A DNA stretch of 64,000 nucleotides, from NCBI RefSeq assembly GCF_036373705.1, contig NC_089851.1, positions 59,689,350 to 59,753,349 of the forward strand, read 5' to 3'. Shown here one piece after another: positions 59,787-64,000 of this stretch (its first letter is position 1; every line of letters starts with the position of its first letter). This DNA is from Amia ocellicauda. Lineage: Eukaryota; Chordata; Actinopteri; Amiiformes; Amiidae. The notes beneath the pieces are model-generated. The model had not been told where the DNA came from. It worked only from the letters and a program-made list of their open reading frames with translations, and searched no databases. Both the position numbers and the translations under genes were made by a program.

Positions 59787-60083
59787 TCTGGATGCAGGCT
59801 GCAACAAAGGAAGCACACAGAGGTGAAAACGTAAGGTTGACGGGAGTAACAAGCTCCCTGTTGCGACTGTCCAGGGGCGGCAATGGGAATTGGACGTTGG
59901 CCGTTAGGTGCGCGTAGCGCGTGTCCTTTGGGTTCTGGTTCTTCTTTACAAACCGGCGTCTGTCCAGTTGGCTTTCCGGTTCATTACGTCCTCTGATGGC
60001 TTTACGATAAGCCTATCTTGCTAAAACTGATGGTCGACAAAGCGGAAGCACAAGCTTCGCAAGGAGCACAGAAAGCCCGTCTA

Positions 60084-60157
60084 AGGCACCGCTGGGATTT
60101 GAACCCAGGACCTCCTGTTTACTAGACAGGCGCTTTAACCAACTAAGCCACGGCGCC
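60084..60157 (-). tRNA. tRNA-Thr (anticodon AGT), block 1
   Basis: Minus strand GGCGCCGTGGCTTAGTTGG, CCTGTCTAGTAAACAGG with anticodon AGT, CCTGGGTTCAAATCCCAG, end CGGTGCCT; 74 bases. All stems pair (one G-T). The best-preserved Thr gene here. Confidence 0.93.
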
Positions 60158-60180
60158 AAATCTGCCACTGTTGCTGCTGA

Positions 60181-61372
60181 TAGTAGCATAACAGCAGATC
60201 ACGGACCACTGTCAATCAGATGCTTGCCTTGCCGTCCATCCATCCATCTATCTATCTATCTAGCTAGCTATCTATCTATCTATCTATCTATGACTCTCGA
60301 TATCTAACTCTCTTGCTTGCTATCGCTCCCCCAATGGTCAGTAGCATAGTAGCATAACAGCAGATCACGGACCACTGTCAATCAGGTGCTTGCCTTGCCG
60401 TCCATCCATCCATCCATCTATCTTTCTATCTATCTATCTATGACTCTCGATATCTAACTCTCTTGCTTGCTATCGCTCCCTCAATGGTCAGTAGCATAGT
60501 AGCATAACAGCAGATCACGGACCACTGTCAATCAGATGCTTGCCTTGCCGTCCATCCATCCATCTATCTATCTATCTATCGATGACTCTTGATATCTAAC
60601 TCTCTTGCTTGCTATCGCTCCCCCAATGGTCAGTAGCATAGTAGCATAACAGCAGATCACAGACCACTGTCAATCAGATGCTTGCCTTGCCGTCCATCCA
60701 TCCATCTATCTATCTATCTAGCTAGCTATCTATCTATGACTCTCGATATCTAACTCTCTTGCTTGCTATCGCTCCCCCAATGGTCAGTAGCATAGTAGCA
60801 TAACAGCAGATCACGGACCACTGTCAATCAGATGCTTGCCTTGCCGTCCATCCATCCATCTATCTATCTATCTAGCTAGCTATCCATCTATGACTCTCGA
60901 TATCTAACTCTCTTGCTTGCTATCGCTCCCCCAATGGTCAGTAGCATAGTAGCATAACAGCAGATCACGGACCACTGTCAATCAGATGCTTGCCTTGCCG
61001 TCCATCCATCTATCTATCTATCTATCAATGAGTCTCGATATCTAACTCTCTTGCTTGCTATCGCTCCCCCAATGGTCAGTAGCATAGTAGCATAACAGCA
61101 GATCACGGACCACTGTCAATCAGATGCTTGCCTTGCCATCCATCCATCTATCTATCTATCTATATATATGACTCTTGATATCTAACTCTCTTGCTTGCTA
61201 TCGCTCCCCCAATGGTCAGTAGCATAGTAGCATAACAGCAGATCACGGACCACTGTCAATCAGATGCTTGCCTTGCCGTCCATCCATCCATCTATCTATC
61301 TATCTATCTAGCTATCTATCTATGACTCTCGATATCTAACTCTCTTGCTTGCTATCGCTCCCCCAATGGTCA
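60181..61372. repeat. Satellite array, second segment
   Basis: About eight monomers of the same satellite; several carry the variant core CTAGCTAGCTATC also seen at 57830 and 59128. Confidence 0.96.
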
Positions 61373-61472
61373 CGTATGTTGCATTCAACGACAAAGAAAA
61401 TCGTGTGCTGGAAATGATTTCTGGCAACTGTGAAGGAACTGCACGACTGCAGCAACCACAACACCTCCGTCT

Positions 61473-61546
61473 GTCTCTGTGGCGCAATCGGTCAGCGTGT
61501 TTGGCTATTAACCAAAAGGATGGTGGTTCGAATCCACCCAGGGACG
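61473..61546 (+). tRNA. tRNA-Asn-like (anticodon ATT), block 2
   Basis: Same as block 1 but with CCAAA in the anticodon stem (full Watson-Crick with TTTGG) and CCACC in the T stem, so all stems pair. The anticodon is again ATT. Confidence 0.9.
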
Positions 61547-61710
61547 GCCCACTTTTCCCCCCGCCCCTTGTTATTGTTTCTACTTCTGGCGGTCAGCTTG
61601 CCAGACTGCGGCTACAGTAACCTTAAGCTGCTTGCTGCGGACGGCCATCTTGCAAAAATGTATTGAGCGTTTAGAAACTTCCTTTCCATTGCCTATGCCA
61701 ACGTAAACCA

Positions 61711-61784
61711 AAGCACTGCTGGGAGTCAAACCCAGGGTTTCCTGTTTACAAGGCAGGCGCTTTGACCAACTAAGCCACGGTGCC
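61711..61784 (-). tRNA. tRNA-Thr (anticodon TGT), block 2
   Basis: Same as the block 1 TGT gene with a change in the anticodon stem (CCTGC opposite ACAGG) that breaks the closing pair, and TTCAA... changed to TTTGA in the T loop on the coding strand. Possibly inactive. Confidence 0.82.
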
Positions 61785-61830
61785 AGGACTCTCGCATTCC
61801 CCAGTACCTACACCCAGGCGTAAGAAACAA

Positions 61831-62370
61831 AACAACTGCTTGAGGCAGACCCTCACCTGATCACCACATGTGGTTACACTTTAAGAAGGGGTGAGTTTAA
61901 GGTCATCGGTAACATCACAAAGGTTGGCAGCATTTTACATGAATATGTAAAGTAAAAAACACACACTACATGTAAATAAGCCATACTACTTGTTTAGTGT
62001 ATGTAAGCTCGTTCTGTAATCATACATCATCCATACTAGTATTTAATAATTGAATTAACTATACACAACCTACTTGGTCAATTCACTCTTGTTACCGTGT
62101 AATTACAGTGCAAGTAAATTGTAATAATTGTAGCGTTGTATATTGGGCCGTATTTTACATGTAACTATTTATTTCATATTTGTCCAATTAATGTACATTT
62201 GTTTTTGTTTTTTTTAGCTGGTACCAAAACATTGGTCTCTGGAACTAAAAGGTCGGAAATTGGAAGAACTATTAATGACAAATGAATGACCGCTGATACA
62301 AGTAAATAGTGTTTCCTCAAATCTAAAGTGAGACCTTTTTGAATGAATCTGTAATACATGCCCTATACAC
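61831..62370. other. No gene recognised
   Basis: AT-rich, single-copy-looking sequence between the tRNA block and the mariner element. Confidence 0.55.
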
Positions 62371-63520
62371 TCACCTAAAGGATTATTAGGAACACCTGTT
62401 CAATTTCTCATTAATGCAATTATCTAACCAACCAATCACATGGCAGTTGCTTCAATGCATTTAGGGGTGTGGTCCTGGTCAAGACAATCTCCTGAACTCC
62501 AAACTGAATGTCTGAATGGGAAAGAAAGGTGATTTAAGCCATTTTGAGCGTGGCATGGTTGTTGGTGCCAGACGGGCCGGTCTGAGTATTTCACAATCTG
62601 CTCAGTTACTGGGATTTTCACGCACAACCATGTCTAGGGTTTACAAAGAATGGTGTGAAAAGGGAAAAACATCCAGTATGCGGCAGTCCTGTGGGCGAAA
62701 ATGCCTTGTTGATGCTAGAGGTCAGAGGAGAATGGGCCGACTGATTCAAGCTGATAGAAGAGCAACTTTGACTGAAATAACCACTCGTTACAACCGAGGT
62801 ATGCAGCAAAGCATTTGTGAAGCCACAACACGTACAACCTTGAGGCGGATGGGCTACAACAGCAGAAGACCCCACCGGGTACCACTCATCTCCACTACAA
62901 ATAGGAAAAAGAGGCTACAATTTGCACAAGCCTGGTCTGATGAGTCTCGATTTCTGTTGAGACATTCAGATGGTAGAGTCAGAATTTGGCGTAAACAGAA
63001 TGAGAACATGGATCCATCATGCCTTGTTACCACTGTGCAGGCTGGTGGTGGTGGTGTAATGGTGTGGGGGATGTTTTCTTGGCACACTTTATGCCCCTTA
63101 GTGCCAATTGGGCATCGTTTAAATGCCATGGCCTACCTGAGCATTGTTTCTGACCATGTCCATCCCTTTATGACCACCATGTACCCATCCTCTGATGGCT
63201 ACTTCCAGCAGGATAATGCACCATGTCACAAAGGTCGAATCATTTCAAATTGGTTTCTTGAACATGACAATGAGTTCACTGTACTAAACTGGCCCCCACA
63301 GTCACCAGATCTCAACCCAATAGAGCATCTTTGGGATGTGGTGGAACGGGAGCTTTGTGCCCTGGATGTGCATCCCACAAATCTCCATCAATTGCAAGAT
63401 GCTATCCTATCAATATGGGCCAACATTTCTAAAGAATGCTTTCAGCACTTTGTTGAATCAATGCCACGTAGAATTAAGGCAGTTCTGAAGGCAAAAGGGG
63501 GTCAAACACCAAGTGAGTAC
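62371..63520 (+). mobile_element. Tc1/mariner-type transposon, right end missing
   Basis: The left end CACTCACCTAAAGGATTATT, followed by AGGAACACCTG, is the terminal motif of a widespread fish element. The inverted copy expected after the transposase is not present; similarity ends near GGGGGTCAAACACC (about 63510). So it cannot move by itself. Confidence 0.88.
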
Positions 63521-63649
63521 CAAGTGAAATCTATTAAAGTATTGAAGTATCCCAATGTTTTAAGTTACACTTCATGTATACATGTGTTTGGAAGTTTATC
63601 CAAATATATTCTACCAGTATATTTAGAATGCAACATTTTTGCAGTCTAA
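62516..63649 (+). CDS. Tc1/mariner-type transposase, almost full length
   Basis: 377 residues open. An N-terminal helix-turn-helix pair is visible (FERGMVVGARRAGLSISQSA, then TLTEITTRYNRG). The catalytic residues are D in AWSDESRF, D in YFQQDNAPCH and E in PDLNPIEHLWD. Between LQFAQA and WSDESRF the usual linker of about 13 residues (with a WTVEDW-like motif) is absent, an in-frame deletion of 39 bases that removes part of the core next to the first catalytic aspartate. The start is taken at 62516, since MGKKGDLSHFERG is the usual beginning. After KAVLKAKGGQTP the frame runs on past the lost right end into unrelated sequence for about 45 residues. Probably inactive. Confidence 0.87.
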   Translation: MGKKGDLSHFERGMVVGARRAGLSISQSAQLLGFSRTTMSRVYKEWCEKGKTSSMRQSCGRKCLVDARGQRRMGRLIQADRRATLTEITTRYNRGMQQSICEATTRTTLRRMGYNSRRPHRVPLISTTNRKKRLQFAQAWSDESRFLLRHSDGRVRIWRKQNENMDPSCLVTTVQAGGGGVMVWGMFSWHTLCPLVPIGHRLNAMAYLSIVSDHVHPFMTTMYPSSDGYFQQDNAPCHKGRIISNWFLEHDNEFTVLNWPPQSPDLNPIEHLWDVVERELCALDVHPTNLHQLQDAILSIWANISKECFQHFVESMPRRIKAVLKAKGGQTPSEYQVKSIKVLKYPNVLSYTSCIHVFGSLSKYILPVYLECNIFAV

Positions 63650-64000
63650 TATATTCACAGTATACAATACATGCAATATGAGATTGTTGTGTATTTAGCA
63701 GTATACTAAATGTATATTATAAGGGGACATATATGTATGCATTTTTATATATTTAGTATAAAATACATGTGTAGATGTTACAGTATATTTGCATATAATT
63801 ATAGATATATTAAAAACAAGTTTACATATAATTCTGAATATACTTAAGTTATATTAAGCAATATTTGTATTGTATAATATAGTGTATTTGACCATATTTC
63901 TGTATCAAGTGACATACTAAAACTGCAATTGATATTTAAAAGTATATTTTCACCATATATTATAAAATGGTATGCACATTTATAAAACATATTAATACAT
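63521..64000. other. AT-rich sequence, no gene recognised
   Basis: Rich in TATATTTAG/TACATGTG words, with loosely repeated ATATTTAGTATA motifs. No supported gene. Confidence 0.6.

Larger units (their letters stand above)
59197..60180. repeat. tRNA block 1 (Asn, Thr, Thr) inside the satellite
   Basis: 984 bases of different sequence replace satellite after CCCCCAATGGTCA and give way to satellite again at TAGTAGCATAACAGCAG. The first 630 bases recur in block 2. Confidence 0.93.
61373..61830. repeat. tRNA block 2 (Asn, Thr), right edge of the satellite
   Basis: Same sequence as 59197-59654, entered at the same satellite base, 2176 bases downstream of block 1. Similarity ends at the start of the AAAAC tract. 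The second Thr gene is absent. Confidence 0.93.

Noticed and set aside
59594-59883. Hydrophobic FCFVL-repeat protein
   Set aside because: Translation of the AAAAC microsatellite only.
53530-61372. CRISPR-like array
   Set aside because: Repeats are longer than the spacers, the spacers are microsatellite, and the genome is eukaryotic; this is a satellite.

Overview
The window looks like nuclear DNA of a ray-finned fish. The evidence is a spliced AGC kinase gene with vertebrate-type introns, several Tc1/mariner families of fish type, a V-SINE/DANA-like SINE, fish-type CR1 and Tx1 LINEs, Ty3/gypsy fossils, and tRNA genes held in tandem arrays. The species is not determined; an early-branching fish is possible but not shown. 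About half of the window is repeat-derived, and only one host protein-coding gene can be argued with confidence.

Left part (1-17.3 kb): four Tc1/mariner elements, of which one pair is nested and also carries a SINE; a 5'-truncated CR1 LINE on the minus strand; a fragment of an unidentified repetitive fish ORF; and a Ty3/gypsy fossil on the minus strand with two short LTRs (10277-17275). From 17.3 to 22.3 kb I see almost no coding content: a perfect inverted repeat, a SINE piece and a clean hAT-type MITE with 8-bp target duplications.

Middle part (22.3-45.5 kb): a ten-exon serine/threonine kinase gene of the PKN (protein kinase C-related) type on the minus strand, 22288-25236, with a short N terminus and no HR1 or C2 domains. 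Then come a gypsy integrase fossil, a long LTR-like unit (28668-30295), the 3' end of a second CR1 LINE, a second gypsy fossil with one LTR (32155-35235), and a broken multi-exon gene on the minus strand (35258-44400). That gene resembles uncharacterised DUF6729-like proteins repeated in fish genomes. A nearly intact Tx1-clade LINE (36580-41025) is inserted in one of its exons with a 14-bp target duplication. Microsatellites follow.

Right part (46.0-61.8 kb): two tandem systems, both containing tRNA genes. The first has three copies of a unit of about 2.56 kb, each carrying a tRNA-Tyr (with intron), and two of them carrying a tRNA-Lys(TTT). It is cut off exactly at a short telomeric (TTAGGG)n tract. 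After about 0.47 kb and a second telomeric tract comes a satellite of about 130-180 bp monomers with a variable ATCT microsatellite core, including a 2.05-kb higher-order repeat present twice. A block with tRNA-Asn and tRNA-Thr genes interrupts the satellite and recurs at its right edge, both times entered at the same monomer base. The window ends with a mariner-type transposon with an almost full-length ORF (62371-63520) and AT-rich DNA.

The most unusual structure is the right third: tRNA gene cassettes inside two unrelated tandem arrays, separated by interstitial telomeric repeats. Copy number there could be affected by assembly error.
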